From: Burkholderia lata
GTDB taxonomy: Bacteria; Pseudomonadota; Gammaproteobacteria; Burkholderiales; Burkholderiaceae
Length of the DNA stretch: 64,000 bases
NCBI RefSeq assembly: GCF_902499335.1
Contig: NZ_CABVQK010000011.1
Location: 124,001-188,000, forward strand
Direction: 5' to 3'
Shown here: positions 35,748 through 45,144 of the stretch, one piece after another
How positions within the stretch are numbered: position 1 is the stretch's first letter
Layout of the letters: each line of letters begins with the position of its first letter
Translations under genes and position numbers: made by a program
The notes under the pieces: model-generated
The model's database searches: none
What the model was told of the DNA's origin: nothing
What the model saw: only the letters and a program-made list of their open reading frames with translations

Positions 35748-37306
35748 CGCGGCCGCCCGAGGCGCTCGCGCACGACGGCATGACGCCGCTGGAGCGCGAA
35801 CTCGCGCTCGCGTCGTTCGGCCCGGACGCCGCGCACGACACCGCTCACGACACAGCACATGACGCAACCCCGCACCGCACCGCCGCAGCAGCCAACGCCG
35901 GCGGCGCCGCCCCGCGCGCACCGCACAACCCGCATCTCGCGCACTGGCGCACCCACCTGAACGGGCTCGCCGCGCGCAGCCACCGTGCGCTGCCGCTGCG
36001 GCCGTGCGGGCGCCTGACGCGCGCGGCCGGCCTCGTGCTCGAGGCGATCGGGCTACGCCTGTCGGTCGGCGCCGAATGCACGATCGAACTGCCGCCCGGC
36101 AGCACGCTGCCGCACGCGGAAGCCGAAGTCGTCGGCTTCGCCGGCGATCGCCTGTTCCTGATGCCGACCACCGACGTCGCGGGCGTGCTGCCCGGCGCGC
36201 GCGTGTGGCCGCGCGAGAGCGCGCCCGTCACCGATCCGCTCGCGGGCGCGAAGCGGCTGCCGGTCGGCTGGGAGATGCTCGGGCGCGTCGTCGACGCGTC
36301 GGGCCGCCCGCTCGACGGCCTCGGCCCGCTCGCGTCGAAGGTCGACGCGCCGCTGTCGGCGCCGTCGATCAACCCGCTCGAGCGCGAACCGATCCACCAC
36401 GTGCTCGACGTCGGCGTGCGCGCGATCAACGCGCTGCTCACCGTCGGCCGCGGGCAGCGGATGGGCCTGTTCGCGGGCTCCGGCGTCGGCAAGTCGGTGC
36501 TGCTCGGCACGATGGCGCGCTACACGAGCGCGGAAGTGATCGTGATCGGTCTGATCGGCGAACGCGGCCGCGAAGTGAAGGAATTCATCGAACAGATCCT
36601 CGGCGAGGACGGGCTCGCGCGCTCGGTCGTCGTCGCGGCGCCGGCCGACGTGTCGCCGCTGCTGCGGATGCAGGGCGCGGCCTACGCGACGTCGCTCGCC
36701 GAGTATTTCCGCGACCAGGGCAAGCACGTGCTGCTGCTGATGGATTCGCTGACCCGCTACGCGATGGCGCAGCGCGAGATCGCGCTGGCGATCGGCGAGC
36801 CGCCCGCGACGAAAGGCTACCCGCCGTCGGTGTTCGCGAAGCTGCCCGCGCTCGTCGAGCGCACCGGCAACGGGCCGGAAGGCGGCGGCTCGATCACCGC
36901 GTTCTACACGGTGCTGACCGAAGGCGACGACCAGCAGGATCCGATCGCCGATTCGGCGCGCGCGATCCTCGACGGCCACGTCGTGCTGTCACGCGCGCTC
37001 GCCGAAGCCGGCCACTATCCGGCAATCGACATCGAGGCGTCGATCAGCCGCGCGATGACCGCGCTGATCGACGAAACGCACCTCGACCACGTCCGGCAGT
37101 TCAAGCAGATGCTGTCGCGCTACCAGCGCAATCGCGACCTGATCGCGGTCGGCGCTTACGCGCCCGGCCGCGACGCGCAGCTCGACCGCGCGATCGCGCT
37201 CTATCCGCGCATCGAGGCGTTCCTGCAGCAGGGCTTTCGCGAATGCGCGCCGTTCGCGTCGAGCCTCGCCGGGCTCGATGCACTGTTCGACGCTTACGGA
37301 GGCTGA
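35744..37306 (+). CDS. fliI: flagellum-specific ATPase FliI
   Basis: 520 residues, longer than usual because of an N-terminal stretch rich in Ala and His (about residues 29-62) with the tandem [11 protein letters not shown] repeat. The ATPase core is intact: Walker A G-S-G-V-G-K-S (about 245-251), Walker [12 protein letters not shown] and the [14 protein letters not shown] loop. It powers export with FliH and FliJ. GTG 35744 overlaps the fliH stop; GTG 35741 and ATG 35780 are alternatives. Confidence 0.93.
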   Translation: MTRPPEALAHDGMTPLERELALASFGPDAAHDTAHDTAHDATPHRTAAAANAGGAAPRAPHNPHLAHWRTHLNGLAARSHRALPLRPCGRLTRAAGLVLEAIGLRLSVGAECTIELPPGSTLPHAEAEVVGFAGDRLFLMPTTDVAGVLPGARVWPRESAPVTDPLAGAKRLPVGWEMLGRVVDASGRPLDGLGPLASKVDAPLSAPSINPLEREPIHHVLDVGVRAINALLTVGRGQRMGLFAGSGVGKSVLLGTMARYTSAEVIVIGLIGERGREVKEFIEQILGEDGLARSVVVAAPADVSPLLRMQGAAYATSLAEYFRDQGKHVLLLMDSLTRYAMAQREIALAIGEPPATKGYPPSVFAKLPALVERTGNGPEGGGSITAFYTVLTEGDDQQDPIADSARAILDGHVVLSRALAEAGHYPAIDIEASISRAMTALIDETHLDHVRQFKQMLSRYQRNRDLIAVGAYAPGRDAQLDRAIALYPRIEAFLQQGFRECAPFASSLAGLDALFDAYGG

Positions 37307-37311
37307 TCCCG

Positions 37312-37770
37312 ATGGCACACGGCTTTCCCCTTCAGTTGCTGCTCGACCGCGCGCAGGAAGATCTCGACTCCGCCACGAAGCAGCTCGGCACCGCGCAGCG
37401 CGACCGCACCGCGGCCGCCGAGCAGCTCGACGCGCTGCTGCGCTACCGCGACGAATACCACGCGCGTTTCTCGCAATCCGCGCAGCACGGGATGCCGGCC
37501 GGCAACTGGCGCAATTTCCAGGCGTTCATCGACACGCTCGACGCCGCGATCGCGCAGCAGCGCAGCGTGCTGGCCGCGGCCGAAATCCGCATCGACGAAG
37601 CACGCCCGAACTGGCAACAAAAGAAACGCACCGTCGGCTCGTTTGAAATCCTGCAGGCGCGCGGCGTCGCGCAGGAAGCGAAACGCGACGCCCGGCGCGA
37701 ACAGCGCGACGCCGACGAACACGCCGCGAAGATCCTGCGCATGCGGGCCGACGCGGCCCGTTCGTCGTAA
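37312..37770 (+). CDS. fliJ: flagellar export protein FliJ
   Basis: 152 residues, almost entirely coiled coil, matching FliJ, the gamma-subunit-like rod in the FliI ring and escort of hook-filament chaperones. It starts F-P-L-Q-L-L-L-D-R-A-Q-E and has the conserved N-W-R-N-F-Q-A-F-I-D-T-L-D segment. The ATG lies five bases after the fliI stop, behind CGGAGG. Confidence 0.92.
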   Translation: MAHGFPLQLLLDRAQEDLDSATKQLGTAQRDRTAAAEQLDALLRYRDEYHARFSQSAQHGMPAGNWRNFQAFIDTLDAAIAQQRSVLAAAEIRIDEARPNWQQKKRTVGSFEILQARGVAQEAKRDARREQRDADEHAAKILRMRADAARSS

Positions 37771-37802
37771 CCGACCACCGCATTTCGAACGAGAGAACCG
37801 TC

Positions 37803-39152
37803 ATGCCTCCCCTGCCCCTGCTCGGCGCGCTGCTCGACACCGCCGGCACCGCACTCAAGGCCGCCCGCGGCTCGGGTTCGTCCAGCGCCGCCGGCAACGA
37901 TGCCGCGACCGCGACGAGCGCCGTGCCGTTCGCGCAGACGCTGAAGCAAAGCGTCATCACGCGTCGCGATGCATCGAATTCCGGCGTGCCGGCCACTTCG
38001 ACGACACAGGTTTCGTCGAAGCCGGCCTCTGGCACGAAGCCATCCGCCACGGATGACGACGACACGACCGACGATACGACCACGAACGCCGCCACCAACC
38101 CCGACGCCGCCGCGCTCGCGGCCGCCGCGGCCGTGCAGGCGCAACTGCTGGCGCGCACGGACAACGCGATGCCGGCCGATGCGGCTGCCGCCGCTGCCGC
38201 TGCGCAAAAGACGGCCGTGTCCGGCCAGCCCGATGCCACGGCCACGCTGACGGATCACGCGGCAAAGGATGCAGCCGCGGCCACCCAGGCCGCACCGGCG
38301 ACGAGCCGCGACGCGCTGCAGGAGGCGCTCGCCAAACTGACGGGCGGCTCGGGTGCGATCGCGATGCCCGCGACCGGCACGACGGCGTCCGCACCGGCAC
38401 CGACCGCATCGACCGGCGCCGCCGCGCCGCTGACACCGAAGGTGCCGACCTTCGACCGCACGCTCGCCGACGCGAAGGGCGCGCTCGCCACCCAGCAAGC
38501 GCCGGCGCAAGCCACCGCGCAGGCGCTGCAGGCTGACGCGAACGCACAGTCCGGCGCACAGCACGCGCTCGCGGCAGCCAGCGACGCGACAGACCCGGCG
38601 GCCAGCGCGACGCTCGCCGCAGGCGCGACGGCTGCTGCCGCCGCACAGGCGAACCTGCAGCTGTCGCCTGCCGCGGGAGCAATCGCCGCCGCGAACGCGC
38701 ACGTGCTCGCGCCGCACGTCGGCACCCCGGACTGGACGGATGCGCTGAGCCAGAAGGTCGTGTTCCTGTCGAATGCGCACCAGCAGAGCGCCGAGCTGAC
38801 GCTCAATCCGGCCGATCTCGGGCCGCTGCAGGTCGTGCTGCGCGTCGCGGACAACAACGCGCACGCGCTGTTCGTGTCGCAGCACCCGCAGGTGCGCGAA
38901 GCGGTCGAAGCCGCGCTGCCGAAGCTGCGCGAGGCAATGGAAGCGGGCGGGCTCGGGCTCGGCAGCGCAACCGTCAGCGACGGCGGCTTCGCCTCGCAGC
39001 AGCAGAACCCGCAACAGACCTTCGCCGGCGGCCAGTCGTCGCGGCGCGGAAGCGGCGGATCGTCAGCCGCCGATGCACCGCTCGACGTTGCGCAATCCGC
39101 ACCGGCCGCCGCGAGCGTGAGCCGCGCCGGCCTCGTCGATACGTTTGCCTGA
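37803..39152 (+). CDS. fliK: flagellar hook-length control protein FliK
   Basis: 449 residues: a long Ala/Thr/Pro-rich ruler (about 1-310) and a C-terminal Flg_hook domain (about 310-405) containing D-A-L-S-Q-K-V-V-F-L-S-N-A, S-A-E-L-T-L-N-P-A-D-L-G-P-L-Q-V-V-L and the tail with Q-Q-N-P-Q-Q-T-F. It measures hook length and switches FlhB specificity to filament substrates. It closes the fliFGHIJK operon; the fliLMNOPQR genes are not in this window. The ribosome site GAGAG precedes the ATG. Confidence 0.93.
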   Translation: MPPLPLLGALLDTAGTALKAARGSGSSSAAGNDAATATSAVPFAQTLKQSVITRRDASNSGVPATSTTQVSSKPASGTKPSATDDDDTTDDTTTNAATNPDAAALAAAAAVQAQLLARTDNAMPADAAAAAAAAQKTAVSGQPDATATLTDHAAKDAAAATQAAPATSRDALQEALAKLTGGSGAIAMPATGTTASAPAPTASTGAAAPLTPKVPTFDRTLADAKGALATQQAPAQATAQALQADANAQSGAQHALAAASDATDPAASATLAAGATAAAAAQANLQLSPAAGAIAAANAHVLAPHVGTPDWTDALSQKVVFLSNAHQQSAELTLNPADLGPLQVVLRVADNNAHALFVSQHPQVREAVEAALPKLREAMEAGGLGLGSATVSDGGFASQQQNPQQTFAGGQSSRRGSGGSSAADAPLDVAQSAPAAASVSRAGLVDTFA

Positions 39153-39179
39153 GCATGGCCGCCGCCGTGCGCGCGCCGC

Positions 39180-40820
39180 TCAGCGGCCGTGCACCGCCGC
39201 GGCTGCCTCGCCGCGCGGCGCCACGCCCTTGCGCGTGGCGACGATGAATTCCGCCGCGCGTTCGCCGATCATCACCGACGGCGCATTCGTGTTCCCGCCG
39301 ACGAGCGTCGGCATCACCGAAGCATCCACCACGCGCAACCCTTCGACGCCACGCACGCGCAGTTGCGGATCGACGACCGCACGCGCATCCGAACCCATCC
39401 GGCAGGTGCCGACCGGGTGGTAGATCGTGTCCGCGTGCTCGACGATCGTCTTGCGCAGCTCCGTTTCGCTCTGGTCCGCCCGCGTGTACAGCTCGCGACC
39501 GCCCTGCGACGCGAGCGGCGCCTGCGACAGGATCTTGCGCATCGCCTGCGTGCCGCGCACGAGCAGGTCGAGATCGCGCGAATCGCTGAAGAAGCGTGGA
39601 TCGATCAGCGGTGCGTCGCGCGCATCGCCGCTCGCGAGCGCCACCGTGCCGCGGCTGAACGGCCGCAGCGCGCACACGTGCAGCGAATAGCCGAAGCCCC
39701 AGTGCATCTTGCGGTTGTGGTCGTCCACGAGCGCCGTGCAGAAATGCAGCTGCAGGTCGGGACGCTCGAGCGACGGATCGCTCTTGATGAAGCCGCCGGC
39801 CTCCGCGACGTTGCTCGTCATCATCCCGGTACGGCTCGAGAAATAGCGCGCGAGCGCGGGCGTCATCTTCGCGATCCCGCGCAGGCACACGCCGACCAGT
39901 TCCGATGAATTCACGCGCGTATTGATGATGAAATCGATATGGTCGATCAGGTTCGTGCCGACGTCCGGCGCATCCTGCACGACCGCGATCCCGTGCCGGC
40001 GCAGTTGCTCCGCCGGGCCGATCCCCGAACACATCAGCAGTTGCGGCGAATTGAACGCGCCGGCCGACAGGATCACTTCCGCGCGCGCATCGAGCGTCTC
40101 GACGCGCCCGTTGCGCGCGACCGCGACGCCGGCCGCACGCTTGCCGTCAAACGTCACGCGCAACACCGTCGCATCGGTGATCACGTGCAGGTTCGGCCGG
40201 TTGCGGCCGTAGATATATGCGCGTGCGACGCTGCAGCGCGAGCCGTCGCGGTGCGTCACCTGATAGAAACCGACGCCTTCCTGCGTCGCGCCGTTGAAAT
40301 CGTCGTTCAGCGGATAGCCGGCCGCATGCGCGGCCTGGATGAATCGTTCGGAGAACGGATTGCGAAAGCGCAGATCCGACACCGTGAGCGGGCCGTCCGC
40401 ACCGTGCCACGCATCGGCGCCGCGCTCGTTGCCCTCCGCGCGGCGGAAATACGGCAGCACGTCCTGCCAGCCCCAGCCCGTCGCGCCGAGCTGCGCCCAT
40501 TCGTCGTAGTCGCCCGGGTGGCCGCGCGTGTAGATCATCGCGTTGATCGCACTCGAGCCGCCCATCCCGCGCCCGCGCGGCTGGTAGCCGCGCCGCCCGC
40601 CGAGGCCCGGCTGCGGCACTGTCTCGTAGCCGTAGTTCGTACCGAGCTTGAACGGCACCAGCGCGGCGATGCCGACCGGCATGTTGACGAGCAGGTTGCG
40701 CTCCGTATGCGAGCCGGCCTCGATCAGTGCGATCGTCGCATCGGGGCAGGCATCGGCGAGACGGCCTGCCAGGCTCGACCCGCCCGAACCGCCGCCGACG
40801 ATGATGTAGTCGTATTGCAT
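39180..40820 (-). CDS. GMC family FAD oxidoreductase (choline dehydrogenase-like)
   Basis: 546 residues. The FAD fold is V-G-G-G-S-G-G-S-S-L-A-G-R (residues 8-20). GMC signature 1 reads G-R-G-M-G-G-S-S-A-I-N-A-M-I-Y-T-R-G-H, signature 2 G-A-F-N-S-P-Q-L-L-M-C-S-G-I-G-P, and the C-terminus has Y-H-P-V-G-T-C-R-M-G and N-T-N-A-P-S-V-M-I-G-E. It oxidises an alcohol; in this branch candidates include choline or aliphatic alcohols. Start ATG 40820 follows GGAGA. It converges on fliK. An aldehyde dehydrogenase lies divergently upstream, which may suggest an alcohol-to-acid pathway. Confidence 0.88.
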   Translation of the reverse strand: MQYDYIIVGGGSGGSSLAGRLADACPDATIALIEAGSHTERNLLVNMPVGIAALVPFKLGTNYGYETVPQPGLGGRRGYQPRGRGMGGSSAINAMIYTRGHPGDYDEWAQLGATGWGWQDVLPYFRRAEGNERGADAWHGADGPLTVSDLRFRNPFSERFIQAAHAAGYPLNDDFNGATQEGVGFYQVTHRDGSRCSVARAYIYGRNRPNLHVITDATVLRVTFDGKRAAGVAVARNGRVETLDARAEVILSAGAFNSPQLLMCSGIGPAEQLRRHGIAVVQDAPDVGTNLIDHIDFIINTRVNSSELVGVCLRGIAKMTPALARYFSSRTGMMTSNVAEAGGFIKSDPSLERPDLQLHFCTALVDDHNRKMHWGFGYSLHVCALRPFSRGTVALASGDARDAPLIDPRFFSDSRDLDLLVRGTQAMRKILSQAPLASQGGRELYTRADQSETELRKTIVEHADTIYHPVGTCRMGSDARAVVDPQLRVRGVEGLRVVDASVMPTLVGGNTNAPSVMIGERAAEFIVATRKGVAPRGEAAAAVHGR

Positions 40821-41549
40821 GTCACGTCTCCGTCGTGTCATGGATGGCGCCCGGCACCGCCGCGCGACCGCGTCCCCTCTTGTAATGTTCCGGCATTGTA
40901 GAAATGGCCGTCGCGCGCGCGGCGCGCGGATTCAAGAGCGATTCCTCTAAACGCCCGCGTGAACTAAATTTAAGATGTATCGATTCGCTTTGCGCGACGC
41001 GCCGGCCACCAGAAGCCGATCCGTCGCGAAACGGGAGTGACGACGATGCAGCGCCAGGTTCTGCAGGCCGCGTGCCGACCGGGTTGTCCGGATGCGATGC
41101 GCGCAGCCCGCATTTCATTTCAAACGGCTGCCCGCGCGGAGAGGCTCAGTGTCATGCGCGCAGTCGATCGAAATCGAACGGCACGTGTCGTCGCCGACCG
41201 TTTGGACGGCTTGTCGCCGCAGCGGCACGATGGGCTGCGACACGATTTGGCGTACACGTCGCGCCGCCCTGCTTCGGTGCACCGGCAGGCGTTCGCGACG
41301 CAGCGACGCGTGCCCGTAGGCAGTCACATCGCGGCGCACGCGCATGCGCCACGGAGCGGTTTCCGGATGCACACACCGTCGCGCGGATGCGACGCCCGCC
41401 GCACGCTTCAACCGGTTTTCGAGCACCCGTCGCATCCGGCCCCGCGCCGCGCGACACGCACCACCCCGATCCGCGTCGCCGCGCTCGCCGAGCGTGCGCG
41501 TGCGGCGTGACGGCCGGCCGACCAGCCAGGCCCAACTGGAGGAGACGAC
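40821..41549. other. 729-base gap between divergent oxidoreductase and aldehyde dehydrogenase genes
   Basis: No gene supported. Long frames exist on both strands, for example plus-strand 41037-41510, but their third-position GC is only moderate and no domain is recognisable. Near the GMC gene (40940-41000) the DNA is less GC-rich and may hold promoters. GGAGGA (41537-41542) is the ribosome site of the aldehyde dehydrogenase. The middle could be a decayed regulator, but I see no proof. Confidence 0.5.
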
Positions 41550-42992
41550 ATGAAGAACGACCTGCCCGAACTGGCCCCGCAAGCACTGCCGTCCGCCGAT
41601 GCGCTGACGGCGCTGCTGCGCGACCAGCGCGCGGCCTACCTGCGCGCACCGTACCCGGCATGGGAAACGCGCGTGCAACACCTGCGCGCGCTGCGCACGA
41701 TGCTGATCGACCATGCAGATGCACTCGCCGAAGCGATCAGCGCCGATTTCGGTCATCGCGCGAAGCAGGAAGTGCTGCTGTCGGAAATCTGGATGGCGAA
41801 GGAAGAGATCGACGACGCGCTCAAGCACGGCAAGCGCTGGATGAAACCGATCCGCAAGCCGATGAACAAGTGGCTGCGCCCGGCGCGCGCGAAGGTGATT
41901 CCGCAGCCGCTCGGCGTGGTCGGCATCGTCGTGCCGTGGAACTACCCGGTGCTGCTCGCTGCCGGCCCGCTGATCTGCGCGCTCGCGGCCGGCAACCGAG
42001 CGATCATCAAGATGTCCGAACTGACGCCGCGCACGTCGGCGCTGTTCGAGCAGCTCATCGCCAAGACCTTCACGCGCGACCACGTCGCGGTCGTGAACGG
42101 CGATGCGGAAGTGGGCGCCGCGTTCAGCGGGCTGCCGTTCGATCATCTGCTGTTCACCGGTTCGACCCACGTCGGCCGCCACGTGATGCGCGCGGCCGCC
42201 GACAACCTCACGCCCGTCACGCTCGAACTCGGCGGCAAGTCGCCGGCGATCGTCGGCCCGAACGCGCGCTTCGATGCGGCCGTCGACGCGATCGTCGCGG
42301 GCAAGACGCTGAACGCGGGCCAGACCTGCATCGCGCCCGACTACGTGCTGTTGCCGCGCGGGATGGAAGCCGCGTTCATCGAGCGCGCGCGCGCACGCTT
42401 CGCGAAGATGTATCCCGATCTGTCGGCCAACGGCGACTACACGACGATCGTGTCGCCGCGCCACTACGCGCGGCTGCAGCAGCTCGCGAGCGACGCGCAG
42501 GCGGCCGGCGCGCAGCTGCATCCGCTGTCCGACGCGCAATCCGATCCCGCATCGCGCCGCTTCGTGCCGTGCGCGGTCACGCAGGTGCCGGCCGCGTCGC
42601 AACTGATGCAGGAGGAAATCTTCGGGCCGCTGCTGCCGCTCGTGCCGTACGAACGGCTCGACGAGGCGATCGCGTACGTGAATGCACGCCCGCGTCCGCT
42701 TGCGCTCTATCTGTTCGACGAGGACGGCGGCACGATCGATCGCGTGATGCGCGAAACGATCTCGGGCGGCGTGTCGATCAACGAAACGCTGATGCACATC
42801 GCGTGCGGCAGTTTGCCGTTCGGCGGTGTCGGGGCGAGCGGCATGGGCGCGTATCACGGCTACGACGGCTTCGTGACGTTCTCGAAGATGAAGCCGGTGC
42901 TCACGCAGGCACGCCTGAACGCGCGCAACCTGCTCGCGCCGCCGTACGGCAAGCGCTTCGCCGCGCTGATCAAGCTGATGCTGAAGTTCTGA
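41550..42992 (+). CDS. coniferyl aldehyde dehydrogenase-like enzyme
   Basis: 480 residues of the NAD(P)-dependent aldehyde dehydrogenase superfamily. The cofactor site shows P-W-N-Y-P, the general base is Glu226 in L-E-L-G-G-K and the catalytic nucleophile is Cys260 in G-Q-T-C-I. The N-terminal A-I-S-A-D-F-G-H-R-A-K-Q-E segment and the C-terminal S-L-P-F-G-G-V-G-A-S-G-M-G-A-Y-H-G-Y-D-G-F segment match the CalB/coniferyl aldehyde branch, which also oxidises long-chain aldehydes. It is cytosolic and perhaps paired with the GMC oxidoreductase. Confidence 0.88.
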   Translation: MKNDLPELAPQALPSADALTALLRDQRAAYLRAPYPAWETRVQHLRALRTMLIDHADALAEAISADFGHRAKQEVLLSEIWMAKEEIDDALKHGKRWMKPIRKPMNKWLRPARAKVIPQPLGVVGIVVPWNYPVLLAAGPLICALAAGNRAIIKMSELTPRTSALFEQLIAKTFTRDHVAVVNGDAEVGAAFSGLPFDHLLFTGSTHVGRHVMRAAADNLTPVTLELGGKSPAIVGPNARFDAAVDAIVAGKTLNAGQTCIAPDYVLLPRGMEAAFIERARARFAKMYPDLSANGDYTTIVSPRHYARLQQLASDAQAAGAQLHPLSDAQSDPASRRFVPCAVTQVPAASQLMQEEIFGPLLPLVPYERLDEAIAYVNARPRPLALYLFDEDGGTIDRVMRETISGGVSINETLMHIACGSLPFGGVGASGMGAYHGYDGFVTFSKMKPVLTQARLNARNLLAPPYGKRFAALIKLMLKF

Positions 42993-43064
42993 GCGAAACG
43001 GGCCGCGCACATCGCGCCGCGGCCCGCACATGCATGTCGCGCGGCGCGAGTGCCGCGCGCACCG

Positions 43065-44096
43065 TCACACGGGCCAGAGCGGCCCCTCCTGCATCGCGCC
43101 GATCTGCTCGCGCAACTCGAGCACGCGCGCTTCCCAGTAACGATGCGTGTTGAACCACGGGAACGCGGCCGGAAACGCGGGATCGTCCCAGCGCCGCGCG
43201 AGCCATGCCGCATAGTGGATCAGCCGCAGCGTGCGCAGCGCTTCGACGAGATGCAGCTCGCGCGGCTCGAATTCGCAGAAATCCTCGTAGCCGGCCAGCA
43301 AATCAGCCAGCGCACGCGACGCGCCTTCGCGATCGCCCGGTAGCAGCAGCCACAGATCCTGGATCGCGGGCGCCATCCGGCTATCGTCGAAGTCGACGAA
43401 GTGCGGGCCGGCATCGGTCCACAGCACGTTGCTCGGATGACAGTCGCCGTGCGTGCGCAGCAGGCGGATCTCGCCCGCCCGCTCGAACGCGGCCTCGACG
43501 CCTTCGAGCGCGAGCGTCACGGCCGTCGCATAGGCGGGCCGCACATCGTCCGGAATGAAATCGTGCGCGAGCAGGTAATCGCGCGGCTCGTAGCCGAACG
43601 TATTGATGTCGAGCACGGGGCGCGCGACATACGGCTGCGTCGCGCCGACCGCATGGATCCGGCCGATGAAGCGGCCGAGCCATTCGAGCGTGTCGCTGCG
43701 ATCGAGATCGGGCGCGCGGCCGCCGCGCCGCTCGAAGATCGAGAAGCGGAAGCCGTCGAATGCGTGCAGCGTGCGGCCGTCGAATGCGCGCGCGGGCACC
43801 GCCGGAATCTCGCGCGCGGTGAGTTCGGCGACGAACGCGTGCTCTTCGAGGATCGCTTCGTCCGACCAGCGTGCCGGACGATAGAACTTCGCGACGACCG
43901 GCGGGCCGTCTTCGATGCCGACCTGATAGACGCGGTTTTCGTAGCTGTTGAGCGCGAGCATGCGCCCGTCGGTGCGCAGGCCGGCCGGTATCAGCACGCT
44001 GTCGAGCGCGTCGAGCACGCACTCGGGCGTGAGTCCGGCGAACGGCGGGCCGGCGGGAGAAGCGGGAGCGGAAGTGACGTCTTTCATGCCCCGCAT
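43065..44096 (-). CDS. srkA: stress-response serine/threonine kinase SrkA (YihE/RdoA)
   Basis: 343 residues of the APH-like kinase fold. N-S-Y-E-N-R-V-Y-Q-V forms the nucleotide loop, V-V-A-K-F-Y-R-P-x-R-W the Lys motif, H-G-D-C-H-P-S-N-V-L-W the catalytic loop and F-V-D-F-D-D the metal-binding Asp. These exactly fit SrkA, which in E. coli protects against stress-induced death and acts with the Cpx response. Two starts are possible, ATG 44096 or ATG 44087. dsbA, its frequent neighbour in enterics, is absent here. Confidence 0.9.
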   Translation of the reverse strand: MRGMKDVTSAPASPAGPPFAGLTPECVLDALDSVLIPAGLRTDGRMLALNSYENRVYQVGIEDGPPVVAKFYRPARWSDEAILEEHAFVAELTAREIPAVPARAFDGRTLHAFDGFRFSIFERRGGRAPDLDRSDTLEWLGRFIGRIHAVGATQPYVARPVLDINTFGYEPRDYLLAHDFIPDDVRPAYATAVTLALEGVEAAFERAGEIRLLRTHGDCHPSNVLWTDAGPHFVDFDDSRMAPAIQDLWLLLPGDREGASRALADLLAGYEDFCEFEPRELHLVEALRTLRLIHYAAWLARRWDDPAFPAAFPWFNTHRYWEARVLELREQIGAMQEGPLWPV

Positions 44097-44145
44097 TGTG
44101 CCGCCAGCCGGGCTGAAAGACGAGCGCCCGATGCGGCGTGTGCGC

Positions 44146-44358
44146 TTAGTGCAGCGCCGCGCCGGCCGGCAGCACGGATTCGCCGGTGTCGATCAGGTCC
44201 TCGAGAAAGAACGGCTCGGTGTTGAGTTCTTTCGACTCACCCGGCACGCCCGCGTACCAGGTCACCATGGCCATGTCGCCCAGGATGCGCTGGACGATGC
44301 CGCGTGCGCCCTTCGGCACCGCGATATGGGTAGTGCAGACAATCGACCCGATATGCAT
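44146..44358 (-). CDS. small conserved-looking protein, function unknown
   Basis: 70 residues beginning H-I-G-S-I-V-C-T-T-H-I-A-V-P-K-G-A-R-G and ending near E-D-L-I-D-T-G. One cysteine and several acidic residues; no membrane span or signal. Codon use is strongly GC at the third position, and GGGGA lies before the ATG, so it is probably real. It is co-directional with srkA, 49 bases upstream of it, and may share its transcript. No family recognised. Confidence 0.65.
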   Translation of the reverse strand: MHIGSIVCTTHIAVPKGARGIVQRILGDMAMVTWYAGVPGESKELNTEPFFLEDLIDTGESVLPAGAALH

Positions 44359-45144
44359 GATGGTTCCCCACTCTTGAATCTTGAAACCCGGCCCGCTGGC
44401 GGGCCGGCAAATGCACGATCCGCGCCGCTCTCGACGGAGCGCTGCGCGTAATCCCATTGTTCACGGTTTATCGAAGCGCGAAAAGAAGAAGAAGCAGGCG
44501 AAGTGCCGCGAATTCGTCGAATGTCTCCAATCAACCACTGCGCCGGACGGCTGCTTGCCCGCCCGGCTACCCCCATCATACCCTGTCGAATGTGACTGCC
44601 CGCCGAATCCCCAACATCACCGCGGCGCGCACGCAATGGACGCCCCGCACGCACCGTGAATCCGGTGCCGGGTCACCAGGCACTTCCGCGCCACAACGCT
44701 TGCCGAACCGCGCGACGCCTTCATCACCTTCCTCCTGCCTGGAACGCAGCCAGCGCAGCGACCGTTGCGCACGCATCGCCCTTCGTCATACGAAGCCACC
44801 GACAGGTGTTGCGTCCGATGCCGGCCTTGCGGTACCTTTGATGCTCATTCGCGTTCAAGCGCATTCCGATACGATGCATCCGCTCACGTCCGCCCTTGCA
44901 AAATCCCGGCCGCAGTTCGACTCGCGGCCGCAGGCGTGCGCGCATCCGTCGGTCCTTCCTCCTCCTGTCGCACCGCCGCTCGTCGGCGCCGCGCCGCCCC
45001 CTCCGGCGGCACGCGCCGGCTGACCAGCCGGCTTTTCGTTTCGTCTTCCATTCGCCCGCAGGCTTGCATTCGTGCGTCGTGACGCACGGCGTGTTGCTGC
45101 GCGCGCGGATGGAACATTTCGATCCGTTCGACAGGTGGATTCAC
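44359..45144. other. 786-base gap before the EamA transporter
   Basis: No convincing gene. Short frames on both strands are open, but codon use is mixed and no motifs appear. A purine-rich run (44475-44500) and several AT patches (44455-44580) are present next to the small gene and may hold its promoter. ATG 45109 could add 12 residues to the EamA gene. No tRNA-like or terminator-like structure was found. Confidence 0.5.

Noticed and set aside
41037-41510. 157-residue plus-strand frame in the 729-base gap
   Set aside because: Third-position GC only moderate, composition Arg-rich, no motif and no good ribosome site.
40904-43153. 749-residue frame over the aldehyde dehydrogenase
   Set aside because: Shadow frame; the aldehyde dehydrogenase in another frame has all catalytic residues.
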